Positions 17,247-26,726 of a stretch of 64,000 nucleotides of DNA are shown in pieces. This DNA is from Bacillota bacterium (GTDB lineage Bacteria > Bacillota > Clostridia > Acetivibrionales > DSM-1351). The position numbers were made by a program, and so were the translations under genes. Every line of letters begins with the position of its first letter. Position 1 is the stretch's first letter. The notes under the pieces are model-generated. The model searched no databases. It was given only the letters and a program-made list of their open reading frames with translations, and was not told the DNA's origin. The stretch lies in assembly GCA_023393115.1 (NCBI GenBank), contig JAEWMS010000055.1, forward strand, positions 66,323-130,322, given 5' to 3'.

Positions 17247-18593
17247 TTATGTTCCCGATGTGTTTATCTCATCCAAGGTTCGTCCCTTGGTTTCTACTCC
17301 GGCAACAGCAACTACTACTGCAACTACCGCAAAAACTAATGTCAAAATTAAGAAAACATTGTTAAAACCAGCCTGCTTGCCATTGGTTTGATAAATTACT
17401 CCCACAATATATGGAGCAGCTATAGCACCCAAACGTCCTACAGCAGCAGCCCAACCTGTTCCACTTCCACGAACCCTTGTGGGATACACCTCGGGAGTAT
17501 ATGCATATACTGCCCCCCATGCCCCAAGGCTGAAGAAGTAAAGCAGGCAACCCGATATCAGTATGGCAGTCACACTTTCCCCATGTCCGAAGAGATATGC
17601 AGCCACCGCAGTACCTGCAAGATAAATTGCTAAAACAGCCTTGCGGCCTATTTTTTCTATAAGATATGCAGCGCTGTAATATCCCGGCAGCTGCGCTATG
17701 CACATGATCAATGTAAATTCAAAGCCCTTTACAAGGCTGAAACCCTTACCGACCAGCAGCGTTGGTGTCCATAATACAAAACCGTAATAACCGAAATTAA
17801 TACCTAACCACAATACCCAAAGAACAATTGTACGTCTTATATAAGCCTTCGACCACAATTCAGAAAGCATTACCCTACCCTTTTTTACTTCTTTAAATGC
17901 GCTGTCTGAGAATGTCTCTGTATTTTTAACTCCTGCCTGTTGTTCCATTTTCGTTACAATTTCATCGGCTTCCTTCAGCAGTCCCTTTTGTTCAAGATAT
18001 CTAGGTGATTCAGGAATCCCCTTTCTCAAGTAGGCTGCATAAAGTGCGGGAACTCCTCCCAGCAGAAAACCTATCCGCCAGCCGTACACAGGTATAAGTA
18101 GATATGCAATTAACGCAGCAATAATCCATCCCCAAGCCCAGAAACTCTCAAGATATACCACCATCCGTCCACGGATTTTTGTAGGTGAAAACTCACTGAC
18201 AAGTGTAGAAGCTGCTGGTAGTTCCCCTCCCAGGCCTAGACCCGTTAAAAATCTGAATAATAATAAAAGCGCAAAGTTTGGCGCCGCAGCCGATAAGCCG
18301 CTGGCTATACCGAATAAAATAAGCGTATAGGTAACTACAGTTCTCCTGCCCCACCTGTCGGAAACCATACCGGCAACTGCTGCACCGACAGCCATACCCA
18401 CCGCAGAAGCGCTTCCCAGCAAGCCTAGATCCGATGGGTCCAGCTTCCATTCTCTTCCGATGGAAGCCATAACGCCTGAAACCATTCCCTGGTCCATGGC
18501 ATCAAACATCCAACCTATTCCTGTTAAGAATAAAACTCTCTTTAATAATGAGGTAGCAGGTAATCTGTCAATTCTTTGTGAAATACTGCTCAT
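17247..18593 (-). CDS. MFS transporter, NiaP/aromatic-acid-like
   Basis: A 448-residue, 12-helix major facilitator. The loop 2-3 motif reads SDRWGRR (about residue 80), the linker has PESPRYL (about 190), and the loop 8-9 repeat reads EKIGRKA (about 300). The N-terminal GWMFDAMDQG and GLGLGGELPAA segments resemble NiaP (niacin uptake) and aromatic-acid:proton symporters of the sugar-porter branch. The substrate is therefore likely a small carboxylate such as nicotinate, but this is inference. AGGAGG gives the start. Operon with AIM24. Confidence 0.82.
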   Translation of the reverse strand: MSSISQRIDRLPATSLLKRVLFLTGIGWMFDAMDQGMVSGVMASIGREWKLDPSDLGLLGSASAVGMAVGAAVAGMVSDRWGRRTVVTYTLILFGIASGLSAAAPNFALLLLFRFLTGLGLGGELPAASTLVSEFSPTKIRGRMVVYLESFWAWGWIIAALIAYLLIPVYGWRIGFLLGGVPALYAAYLRKGIPESPRYLEQKGLLKEADEIVTKMEQQAGVKNTETFSDSAFKEVKKGRVMLSELWSKAYIRRTIVLWVLWLGINFGYYGFVLWTPTLLVGKGFSLVKGFEFTLIMCIAQLPGYYSAAYLIEKIGRKAVLAIYLAGTAVAAYLFGHGESVTAILISGCLLYFFSLGAWGAVYAYTPEVYPTRVRGSGTGWAAAVGRLGAIAAPYIVGVIYQTNGKQAGFNNVFLILTLVFAVVAVVVAVAGVETKGRTLDEINTSGT

Positions 18594-18720
18594 ATGGTTC
18601 CTCCTACATATAGCTTATTTTCTGTCATTATATGCTATTACCTCGTTATAACATTTTTTATTAATATTTGCAACATCTACTAATAAACTAGAACTATTAC
18701 AAATAATAAAACTATAACAA

Positions 18721-19704
18721 TTAATAAACTCTATCACCGTTAAAGATTGAACTCTTAACCACAACGTAGTCGACGCTCCTAAGAGCTTCAAGAGATGTAC
18801 CCCCTGCATAGGATACAGAAGATTGAAGATCCTGCTCCATTTCAATTAAAGTATTTATCAATGGTCCTCTATAATCCACATACATTTTCTTACCTTCAAC
18901 ATTTTTCTTTTCACCCTTTTGAAATTCTGAAGCAGAACCAAAGTATTCCTTATATAGCTTTCCATCAATAGCAATGGTTTCCCCTGGGGATTCTTCATGT
19001 CCTGCAAAAAGGGAGCCGATCATGACCATTTTGGCACCGAATCTTATGGATTTCGCTATGTCGCCATGTGTTCTGATTCCACCATCAGCTATAATAGGCT
19101 TACTGGCCGCCTTTGAGCACCACCTGAGGGCCGCCAGCTGCCAACCGCCCGTTCCAAAACCTGTTTTGATCTTAGTTATACACACCTTCCCCGGCCCAAT
19201 GCCAACCTTGGTAGCATCAGCACCGGAGTGTTCCAGTTCCCTTACAGCTTCAGGGGTACCAACATTTCCTGCAATAACAAAGGTATCCGGCATAAGCTTT
19301 TTTATATGCCGGATCATTTTTATTACGGAATTTGAATGGCCGTGTGCTATATCAATAGTAATGTATTCAGGATAGAGTCTCTCCTTTGATAATACTTCAA
19401 TGAAATCGTGCTCTTCGTCTTTTACGCCAACGCTGATTGAAGCAAACAATCCTTTGTCCTTCATATTTTTGATGAAGGTAGTCCTCTTTTCAGGATAAAA
19501 GCGATGCATAATATAGAAGTAGCCATTTTGAGCCAGAAACTCAGAAATATTTTCATCTATTATTGTCTGCATATTTGCAGGGATCACAGGCAGCCTGAAT
19601 TTTCTACTGCCGAGCTGCACCGATGTATCACATTCTGCTCTGCTGCTTACGATACATTTTGCCGGGATCAGCTGAATATCTTCATAATCAAATACATTTT
19701 CCAT
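18721..19704 (-). CDS. guaC: GMP reductase
   Basis: A 327-residue enzyme that reduces GMP to IMP with NADPH in purine salvage. The catalytic Cys lies in GPGKVCITK with the type-specific TGFGTGGWQLAAL right after, which separates GMP reductase from IMP dehydrogenase; there is no CBS insert. Length matches B. subtilis GuaC. The ATG at 19704 is seven bases after TTGAGGT; the ATG two codons earlier is too close to that site. The gene follows the last gene of the 20-kb cluster by 113 bases but has no evident role in it. Confidence 0.93.
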   Translation of the reverse strand: MENVFDYEDIQLIPAKCIVSSRAECDTSVQLGSRKFRLPVIPANMQTIIDENISEFLAQNGYFYIMHRFYPEKRTTFIKNMKDKGLFASISVGVKDEEHDFIEVLSKERLYPEYITIDIAHGHSNSVIKMIRHIKKLMPDTFVIAGNVGTPEAVRELEHSGADATKVGIGPGKVCITKIKTGFGTGGWQLAALRWCSKAASKPIIADGGIRTHGDIAKSIRFGAKMVMIGSLFAGHEESPGETIAIDGKLYKEYFGSASEFQKGEKKNVEGKKMYVDYRGPLINTLIEMEQDLQSSVSYAGGTSLEALRSVDYVVVKSSIFNGDRVY

Positions 19705-19817
19705 GTTCATACCTCAAGATATTTATATTTTTTATTATTTTCAGAAATTGTAATAAAATTAATCAACTGATAAATTATCCTTTTTAGTATGCACATATTA
19801 AGTAATATTATATAAAC

Positions 19818-20876
19818 CTATGTTCTACGTAATTCCAGCTTTCTCTTTTGTTGTACAATAATTGCCTCTAATTCCCGGAAATCGCTAAATGATAACATGG
19901 CTTTTGAGGCTCCGGTGAAATCCCTGTCAAGGATTTTTTTAATAATAATTTTATCCGATACTCTACAATTTGACAGATATTTTTCCCCTTCTTTCACAAA
20001 CCAGTAATAGTTTTCAAATATTGAAGCCATATCCTCTTCTTCAATATTGTGAACGGATCTGCTCAGCATCCACAAGAAATAATCCATGTCCAGGTGGAAC
20101 TTTAGAGAAATATAGTCTATTTTGTATTGCTTTGCAGCATCAACAAGGAGTTTTTGTGTATCGTTATATTCCTTAAAAAATGTTTTGGAAATAGTTTGAG
20201 TCAAAGATGGGTTATCTTGATTTTCTCTGATCCGGTACTTATATATTGAAACCGGAAGGGCTGTTATTTTTTCAGCTGCCATCATGTATTTAAAAACAAA
20301 TACGGCATCTTCTCCAATAGCATTAGGTGGGAAGCTTAAATCGTGCTTTAATATAAATTCCTTACGATAAATTTTTGACCAGGTTGCCGGTGGTATATTG
20401 AGCAACTGAGGCTGTTTGTTCAAGGATGTATTTACAACAATTTCATCAACCGGCTTATAACTACCCTCTGATTCCTTGCGAAAATAATAATGCCCGGCTA
20501 TTACAATATCAGATTCATATGTACTTATGGCATCAAACATTATCTTGCAGGTATCTGGAATGTACTTGTCATCAGAGTCTAAAAACATGATATACTTTCC
20601 AACAGCTTTCTGTATACCAACATTTCTAGGGTGACCAGCTCCACCTGAGTTTTGCGGCAAATGTACCGCTGTGAAATTATCGTACTTTTTCGAATATCGA
20701 TCCATGATTTGACCGCTGTTATCGGTTGAGGAGTCGTTAACCATGATAACTTCAAAGTTTTCTAATCCGACAGATTGCACTGTCAAGCTTTCCAGACATT
20801 CTTCCAGATACTCCTCAACATTATAAACCGGAACAATCACTGAAATCTGATAATCTTTTTTTTCTTCAGCACACAT
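19818..20876 (-). CDS. Family 2 glycosyltransferase, last gene of the cluster
   Basis: A 352-residue GT-A glycosyltransferase. It begins with ISVIVPVYNVEEYL, has MVNDSSTDN near residue 46 and a DSDD metal/nucleotide motif at residues 100-103, and then a helical C-terminal part of about 130 residues. No membrane helices. The start overlaps the end of the upstream glycosyltransferase gene by 11 bases, indicating coupling. In the cluster it probably adds a sugar to the growing product or to a carrier. The donor sugar is unknown. Confidence 0.85.
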   Translation of the reverse strand: MCAEEKKDYQISVIVPVYNVEEYLEECLESLTVQSVGLENFEVIMVNDSSTDNSGQIMDRYSKKYDNFTAVHLPQNSGGAGHPRNVGIQKAVGKYIMFLDSDDKYIPDTCKIMFDAISTYESDIVIAGHYYFRKESEGSYKPVDEIVVNTSLNKQPQLLNIPPATWSKIYRKEFILKHDLSFPPNAIGEDAVFVFKYMMAAEKITALPVSIYKYRIRENQDNPSLTQTISKTFFKEYNDTQKLLVDAAKQYKIDYISLKFHLDMDYFLWMLSRSVHNIEEEDMASIFENYYWFVKEGEKYLSNCRVSDKIIIKKILDRDFTGASKAMLSFSDFRELEAIIVQQKRKLELRRT

Positions 20877-21969
20877 AATATTCTACCTTCCTTCTTATCT
20901 TTCTTGAGATCGGATAATATGCCGGAGGGTTGCAGCAATCTAAAAGTTGAACCCAAATATCCAGATCAGTATTCTCAACAAAATCATTAACAAGAATTTT
21001 ATAGTCATTTTTGATGCACAGTTCCAAAATAGCTTGCTTAACTTCCTGAAGCTGCTCTTTATTATAAAAATCTATAATTACTTCGGGTTTATTGATTTTA
21101 TAGGTCTCCTCTACAACTGTAAACCGTGTTGCAATACTATTAAATAGTTCATATATTTCAGTATCACTAGTAGTCCTAAATGCTCCCTTGTTTTTTCTTA
21201 GAAATATTTCTGTATTTTCACGTACTCCTTCAAGCTTGTCCTCGTCGACGAAAACTCCTGAGAATCCATGAAATTGGTGAAGAACCTCCAATTTACTGTT
21301 TAATACTATTTTGATTCCTTTCTTATAGGCTCTGTATACCATTTCAACATCTTCTACACCCCATTTTATTAAATCCTCATCGAAGCCTCCGATACTTTCA
21401 AGCCACTTTTTAGGTAATGCCAGATTACAACTCAAACAATATAGAAATGGACAATCCATTCTTGAAGAATTATATGACAGCTCATTGAAAATATCATGAC
21501 GGAATTCAATAAGATCTTTATTATCAAGGCTGAATTTATATTTATCAAATACACTGCCATCTTTAACACTGGTCACCGATACTGCTTCGGGAATCATAAT
21601 TCTGGTACCGGCTACCAATATATCCTTCTTAACTGAAAAATATCTTTCCAATTCAGAGAGGTAATCTTCTTTCACCAAAATGTCAGCATCAATAAATATA
21701 ATCATCTCTCCTTCTGCGCATTTCCAGCCGGCATTTCTTGCCCTGGAACGGCAGGAATCAGCATTTCTTTCAAGATAGATATACTTAATATCAAAAGATG
21801 CCTTAATATCCTTTACTGCTTCTTCTGTACCGTCTGTCGATCCGTCATCAACAATCACAACCTCATACTTGTCTTTCTTAATACCTTTTAATCTGCTTAT
21901 GGCCGCTAAAGTATTGATTATCATATTTTTACTCTGATAGGTAGGTATGACAAAACTGTATTTTTTCAT
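20866..21969 (-). CDS. Family 2 glycosyltransferase with GalNAc-transferase-like C-terminal motif
   Basis: A 367-residue GT-A enzyme: FVIPTYQSKN start, IVDDGSTDGTE at 39-49, metal motif DAD at residues 94-96, and the acceptor-side motif GGFDEDLIKWGVEDVE near residue 195, as in polypeptide-GalNAc-transferase-like and chondroitin-synthase-like bacterial enzymes. About 100 C-terminal residues are unassigned. GGAGTG precedes the start. It lies between the third BtrH-like gene and the final glycosyltransferase. Confidence 0.86.
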   Translation of the reverse strand: MKKYSFVIPTYQSKNMIINTLAAISRLKGIKKDKYEVVIVDDGSTDGTEEAVKDIKASFDIKYIYLERNADSCRSRARNAGWKCAEGEMIIFIDADILVKEDYLSELERYFSVKKDILVAGTRIMIPEAVSVTSVKDGSVFDKYKFSLDNKDLIEFRHDIFNELSYNSSRMDCPFLYCLSCNLALPKKWLESIGGFDEDLIKWGVEDVEMVYRAYKKGIKIVLNSKLEVLHQFHGFSGVFVDEDKLEGVRENTEIFLRKNKGAFRTTSDTEIYELFNSIATRFTVVEETYKINKPEVIIDFYNKEQLQEVKQAILELCIKNDYKILVNDFVENTDLDIWVQLLDCCNPPAYYPISRKIRRKVEYYVC

Positions 21970-22028
21970 AGCAAGGTCACTCCTATTAACAAATTTAAGT
22001 ATTTTCCCTCCAAATCACATAATCGGAA

Positions 22029-22973
22029 TTAATACTTTAACTTAATGAAATTCAGCCAAAAATCCCTTTCCTCAATAAAAGCCCCAATAATTAGTCTTTC
22101 CACCTTATCAAGATCAATTGCTCTTTTACCGTAATAGTACAGAAACAGTAAATTTTGAATTACCCTCCACTGGTCACTTATTAGTTCTAGCTTTTCATCA
22201 AATTCATTAATACAGTCCTCATCAAGCATACCTTTTTCAAGTAAATTATTAATCAATAATACATTCCCTTTGAGTCTGTTCGGTACCTTGCCGCATTCAT
22301 TCCCGAGCCTGAATATATTGGAAATATCAGAAAGTATGATATCCCTGTTGAGAATATTTTTACTTTTTATCAGTTCCTCTAAATGCAGAACCAGCTTTAC
22401 TGCATTCTGGAGCATTTGCTCAAGATTTAATTTATAAGGTTTCAGACAGGGGTCTTTAAATGTGATTATTCTGTAATCCTCCCGGTTATCCTTATAGTCA
22501 GATTGAAATGCCTGAATCAGATTACCAGCAGGAATACTTTTTACTCCATAGTCCAGGTCCACGTTATCTTCAAAAGCATAAAATTGATTATTCTCATCAT
22601 CAAAACCAACAATAAACGAAAAATGCGGATTATGTACCTTGTTATAAAACACCCCGTTTTCATCCCAATAAAACAGGTCCACATTAAGGGTCACATATGA
22701 ATTATTTACCAAAATATCTTTTAGTTCCGTCAAGAAGTTCCTTCTGTCTTTAAAATTACAACGGTTAAATATAAAAATATTTCTAAAGTAATCATAATAC
22801 TCCATGGAATAGTCTACATAAAGTCCTGTAGGGAGAATCACATATTGATAGTCATTCATATATATAATTGGTTCATAACTCGGGTCTCTTTCAAGAAGTA
22901 TTGAAAGAAACATATTTGTAATACAATTGCCCCAGTATCTATTGTATGGCTTTAATTCTTTCATATATCTCAT
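22029..22973 (-). CDS. Divergent BtrH-like papain-fold acyltransferase candidate
   Basis: A 314-residue protein that looks like a shortened member of the BtrH N-terminal (C39-like) family. A Cys17 in RYWGNCITN, a His117 in NPHFSFIVGFDDENN and an acidic Asp136 in FEDN mirror the Cys-His-Asp spacing pattern of the two clearer paralogs in this cluster, though the Cys-His distance is about 34 residues shorter. BtrH transfers an aminoacyl group from a carrier protein to an aminoglycoside amine. GGAGGT sets the start, and carrier protein 1 is the gene directly upstream. Assignment is by motif order only. Confidence 0.6.
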   Translation of the reverse strand: MRYMKELKPYNRYWGNCITNMFLSILLERDPSYEPIIYMNDYQYVILPTGLYVDYSMEYYDYFRNIFIFNRCNFKDRRNFLTELKDILVNNSYVTLNVDLFYWDENGVFYNKVHNPHFSFIVGFDDENNQFYAFEDNVDLDYGVKSIPAGNLIQAFQSDYKDNREDYRIITFKDPCLKPYKLNLEQMLQNAVKLVLHLEELIKSKNILNRDIILSDISNIFRLGNECGKVPNRLKGNVLLINNLLEKGMLDEDCINEFDEKLELISDQWRVIQNLLFLYYYGKRAIDLDKVERLIIGAFIEERDFWLNFIKLKY

Positions 22974-23058
22974 AAGTTACCTCCAACTACATGTACAAAA
23001 TATTATCAATCTACATCTATAAAATATTTCAATTGTAATTGATCAGGTGCTTCAATAA

Positions 23059-23304
23059 CTATCCAAGTTTTTGAGTAATGATATTTTTTAGTTTGTTGAT
23101 GGTATTCAGATTTTGAAGTAATAGCTCATCATCCTCAAATGTAATATTAAACTCATCTTCAAGGCCTATAACAATTTCAATGAAATTAACAGAATCCACG
23201 CCTATTCTGTTTAGTGTTTCGTCACCGGAAATTTCTCTGATTCTTTCAGGTTCAATTCTTAAAATATTTATTATGATCTTTTCAATTCTTTCAACCAAAT
23301 CCAT
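23059..23304 (-). CDS. Acyl/peptidyl carrier protein 1
   Basis: An 81-residue carrier protein. The phosphopantetheine site is Ser38 in GVDSVNFIEIV, followed by the acidic helix II (EIVIGLEDEF) and FEDDELL. It holds an acyl or aminoacyl group as a thioester. GAGGAG precedes the ATG. It lies 20 bases after the ATP-grasp ligase gene, so it is the probable substrate of that ligase and of the PLP decarboxylase, as BtrI is for BtrJ and BtrK in butirosin biosynthesis. Confidence 0.9.
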   Translation of the reverse strand: MDLVERIEKIIINILRIEPERIREISGDETLNRIGVDSVNFIEIVIGLEDEFNITFEDDELLLQNLNTINKLKNIITQKLG

Positions 23305-23324
23305 AATGAATGTCTCCTCTAAAA

Positions 23325-24683
23325 TTAGTTTTTATTTTGTAATAATGTGGTTATAACATTTTCAAGCTTTAGGTTATATTCTTCAACTTTGTTCCAGTCT
23401 TCTGAAACAATCAAGGTAAAAACCCTGCCCACAAAATAGTCCGAGCCTTCATGCAATTTGTATGGCAGTGTTCCTGCCGTATAAACTAAAACCCCTTCCT
23501 TATTTTCCGGGCTCATCAGAATTCCTTCTCCTTCCAGGGTCTTGCACAGTTCATGATATCCGACTGCTCTGTCCGGTAAGAATCTGAAGTATCTGGAAAG
23601 GATCTTTCGCCCCTTAAGTATTTGGCTTAAAAACGATATGTAGGTTGACAGGGTAAAACGTCCATTAATTTCGATAATAGGAATTATTTCGTCCTGATCG
23701 GTTATAATCGAATCAATTCCGGCAACTCCTGTATAACCTATTTCGTAAAGGTATTTTCCTATTGCTTTGCCATACTCCTTATAGGCTTCAATAATGTTAC
23801 CATCAACCCTGGGTGGCAGTACAGAACCGATATATACAGTGTCTCTCAGCAATTGCTGTTTGATAGAAAAGACCTCAACCTCTCCTTTGGGGGAAACGTA
23901 AATTTGATAATTAATATCAAACTTCTTGTCGTACCAGCCTTCTACCAACCATTTCGCATTTTCGCGTCCTCTTGCAAACCTTGTTATCATACGGAGGCCT
24001 GACTCCAGCTTATCCCTGCTGTCAATTATGTACAGGCCTTTTCCCGAAGCCCCGTTGGGTTCCTTAATAATAACTTTCTTAAAGTAAGGTACATTGCCTG
24101 TTAGTTCCTCATACTGCTGACGGATTTCGTCAATAGAATGACAAATCTTCCCCTTACAAACCTTAAAACCAAGTATTTCAGATATTTCTCTGTTATATAT
24201 TTTGTCGTTTACCCTGGCATTTACAAGGGAAGGTGCTCCCATTAACCGTACTCCGGCTTTTTTTGCAATAGCTTCTTCCAGATAGGTAACTGCATAAGGT
24301 ACAAAATACACATCCTCGTTTATGGCAGTAATGTCTTTTAGCTTTTGTAACAAATTTTCATCTCTAAGTACCAGTTCAGATATGGGGGTTAGCAAATCCG
24401 CATCTTCGGGTACCATAATGGTTGGAATGGAAAATCCCAGACTTTTAAGGTTATCCAGATATTCGGCATCGGGCATTTTCCTGAGGATAACAATATCCTG
24501 TTCTCTACAAACGAGTAGATTCATTTCTTCTATTCGGTTTACCGGTATATCCTCATTCCTGTCAACAATTCCGGCACTGAGGATATTCCAATATTTTTCT
24601 GCCCCTATATTACACAACCAGATGATAATTCCATTATCCCTATCCTTTTCAAGGTACTGAATTAAATTAAATTCCTTATCCAT
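23325..24683 (-). CDS. ATP-grasp ligase, BtrJ-like candidate aminoacyl-carrier loader
   Basis: A 452-residue ATP-grasp enzyme. After an N-terminal alpha/beta region (about 1-190), the ATP-grasp core shows KKVIIKEPNGASGKGLYI (about 200-220), the WLVEGW segment, and the metal-binding end with VAGIDSII and IIEINGRFTLSTY (about 325-350). Similar ligases (BtrJ) load L-glutamate onto a carrier protein and later add gamma-glutamyl. Context (carrier protein downstream, decarboxylase upstream) fits that role. There is no clear ribosome binding site before the ATG, so translation may depend on coupling with the gene 42 bases upstream. Confidence 0.78.
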   Translation of the reverse strand: MDKEFNLIQYLEKDRDNGIIIWLCNIGAEKYWNILSAGIVDRNEDIPVNRIEEMNLLVCREQDIVILRKMPDAEYLDNLKSLGFSIPTIMVPEDADLLTPISELVLRDENLLQKLKDITAINEDVYFVPYAVTYLEEAIAKKAGVRLMGAPSLVNARVNDKIYNREISEILGFKVCKGKICHSIDEIRQQYEELTGNVPYFKKVIIKEPNGASGKGLYIIDSRDKLESGLRMITRFARGRENAKWLVEGWYDKKFDINYQIYVSPKGEVEVFSIKQQLLRDTVYIGSVLPPRVDGNIIEAYKEYGKAIGKYLYEIGYTGVAGIDSIITDQDEIIPIIEINGRFTLSTYISFLSQILKGRKILSRYFRFLPDRAVGYHELCKTLEGEGILMSPENKEGVLVYTAGTLPYKLHEGSDYFVGRVFTLIVSEDWNKVEEYNLKLENVITTLLQNKN

Positions 24684-24725
24684 AGTTGTATTAAGATTCT
24701 TTAGAGATCTAAATAATAAATTAAT

Positions 24726-25973
24726 TTACAGATTGATTCCCAGTTCTCTCTGTCCCCTTAAGAAATCTTCCTTTTCCCACCTTTCTCTCAGAATATAGGT
24801 TTTACCTTTGTAATATAGTACCTCTGAAGCCAACGGGTGACTCAGGAACAAAACCGGACTTTGTGTGCTCCCATAAGCTCCCGATTTATCAATTGCAACA
24901 ATGTCTCCCGGACCCGCCTCGGGCAGAACAACATTCTGTCCCACAAGATCGGTAGGCGTACACAGTGGGCCAACCACGTTTACCTGTTCATCGTTCTCTG
25001 TTTTATTTAAAATGTGCATTGGGAAATTGTTGCGTATGTATCTTCCCAGGAAAGCGGAAGACGCATGTTGATTTGAGCCGCCGTCACATACCAGATACTT
25101 TTTACCCTTGCACTCCTTCCTGTACAGAACCCTTGTCAGGTAAGTGCCGGCCTGGGCCATTAGAAATCTTCCGCTTTCAACAAATACCTGCGTTCCCGAA
25201 AGTTTCGCTTTATATTCCTGCCACATCAGGGAAAAATCCTTACCGAAGGTTTCGATATCCAGAGGGGTATCATCCTTGAAATAAGGTATTCCGAACCCTC
25301 CTCCTAGATTAAGGAATTTTAGCGTGAAATCACACTTCTCCGATAATTCCAGTGAAAGCTTGATTATCTGTTCCATACTGAGAATGATATTACTTGCATT
25401 AAGAGCCTGAGTTCCAGTGTAAATATGTATTCCAATCACATTAATATTTGAAAGTGTTTTCAAATACTTCAAAGCATTCTCGGCATTTACCTGATCTATT
25501 CCGAATTGGGTAGGTACTCCCGTCATTTTTATACCTGAGCCAGCGATATCAAAATCCGGGTTTATTCTGACAGAGATATCTGCCTTCCTGCCTTTTTGTA
25601 CTGCCAGTTTATTTATTAACTCAGCCTCTTCAACCGACTCAACATTTATACTGTATATACCGGTTTCTATGGCAAACTCCAGTTCCTCAAAGGTTTTTCC
25701 AGGGCTGGTAAAAATGATGCTATCAGGTGAAAAGCCGGCAGCCACGGCAGTTTGCAGCTCTCCCGACGATGCCACCTCTATTCTTGCCCCCAGCTGTTTA
25801 AATAGCTGACAAAGCCCGAGCAGCGGGTTGGCCTTCATGGAATAAAATATTCCGAAATCCCCGGGCAAACTTTTTTTCAAAATCTCATACTGAGAAATAA
25901 TTCGAGCTGCATCATAGGCATAAAGCGGTGTACCAAACTCCCTTGCTAGTTCCTCAAGTATTTTATCCTCCAT
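24726..25973 (-). CDS. PLP-dependent decarboxylase of the DapDC/BtrK group
   Basis: A 415-residue fold-type III (alanine-racemase-like) decarboxylase. The PLP lysine is Lys47 in YSMKANP. Further marks are HIYTGTQ, the glycine-rich LGGGFGIPY, VESGRFLMA, CDGGSNQH and GPLCTPTD, which carry phosphate- and substrate-binding residues. The family includes diaminopimelate and ornithine decarboxylases and BtrK, which decarboxylates glutamyl-BtrI. A free-standing lysA role is unlikely here because the gene is embedded between a thioesterase and the ATP-grasp ligase. AGGAGGT precedes the start, which overlaps the upstream stop region. Confidence 0.87.
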   Translation of the reverse strand: MEDKILEELAREFGTPLYAYDAARIISQYEILKKSLPGDFGIFYSMKANPLLGLCQLFKQLGARIEVASSGELQTAVAAGFSPDSIIFTSPGKTFEELEFAIETGIYSINVESVEEAELINKLAVQKGRKADISVRINPDFDIAGSGIKMTGVPTQFGIDQVNAENALKYLKTLSNINVIGIHIYTGTQALNASNIILSMEQIIKLSLELSEKCDFTLKFLNLGGGFGIPYFKDDTPLDIETFGKDFSLMWQEYKAKLSGTQVFVESGRFLMAQAGTYLTRVLYRKECKGKKYLVCDGGSNQHASSAFLGRYIRNNFPMHILNKTENDEQVNVVGPLCTPTDLVGQNVVLPEAGPGDIVAIDKSGAYGSTQSPVLFLSHPLASEVLYYKGKTYILRERWEKEDFLRGQRELGINL

Positions 25974-26700
25974 ATATTACCTCCTGTTCAGTCTGTGTTT
26001 CCATAAGTGTGTCGCTGATAATTTGAGTAATTCTCTCTGCAAACTTATGCAGGTAAAAATGTCCGCCTTCAAAGTAATAGAAATCACACCGCCCGGCGCA
26101 GTAGTTTTTCCAACAGCTCATATCCTCCGGCTGAGCAAGCTCATCCTCGTTACCGGCAAATACAGAGATATTGAAATTGAATTTAGTTCTCAGTTTACCG
26201 GGCTTATAAGTCTCCAAAAGCATATAGTCGGCCCGCAAGGTTTGCAGGGCTATTTTCAAAAGCGGCTTTATTTTAAACAGATTATCAGGTATCCCCCCAA
26301 GCTTGACAGCTTCCTTTTCAAACTCATCCTCGGAAAGTAAATGCAGATTCCTTTCCACTTTTTCTATAGTTGGGGGATACCTTCCCGAGAAGAATACATG
26401 TAGCGGAACCTTTACGCCTTTTTCCTGAAGGGAGCAAATCAACTCGTATGCCATGATACTGCCCATACTGTGCCCCCAAACCGCATATTGACAGTCTGAA
26501 CATTCTGATTCAATAATTTGAACAAGCTCGGCAACGGCCTCCTGTAGACTGCTAAAGTAGGGTTCCTTATGTCTATTTGCCCGTCCGGGCAGTTCATAAG
26601 GAAAGAGCTTGATTGAGCCGTCAAGTAATCTACTCCATCGTGAATATATGGAGGCTGAGCCCCCGGCATAAGGTAAACAGAAAAGCTTGATTTCCTCCAT
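25963..26700 (-). CDS. Type II thioesterase
   Basis: A 245-residue alpha/beta hydrolase of the GrsT/type II thioesterase family. It starts with the LFCLPYAGGSAS motif, has the nucleophile Ser78 in GHSMG, the Asp in GNEDELAQPED and the His in EGGHFYLHK. These enzymes clear wrong or stalled acyl groups from carrier proteins. TGGAGGT precedes the ATG at 26700. It overlaps the decarboxylase start by 11 bases. Its presence supports thioester-based assembly in the cluster. Confidence 0.9.
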   Translation of the reverse strand: MEEIKLFCLPYAGGSASIYSRWSRLLDGSIKLFPYELPGRANRHKEPYFSSLQEAVAELVQIIESECSDCQYAVWGHSMGSIMAYELICSLQEKGVKVPLHVFFSGRYPPTIEKVERNLHLLSEDEFEKEAVKLGGIPDNLFKIKPLLKIALQTLRADYMLLETYKPGKLRTKFNFNISVFAGNEDELAQPEDMSCWKNYCAGRCDFYYFEGGHFYLHKFAERITQIISDTLMETQTEQEVIYGG

Positions 26701-26726
26701 ATGAACCTCCAAAGCCATATCAATTT

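Noticed and set aside
17388..18450. Cysteine- and serine-rich open frames overlapping the MFS gene
   Set aside because: They are out-of-frame readings of a clear transporter gene and have no start signals.
24726..25973. Housekeeping diaminopimelate decarboxylase (lysA)
   Set aside because: The gene is locked between thioesterase and ATP-grasp genes with overlaps, and BtrK-type enzymes share the same motifs.
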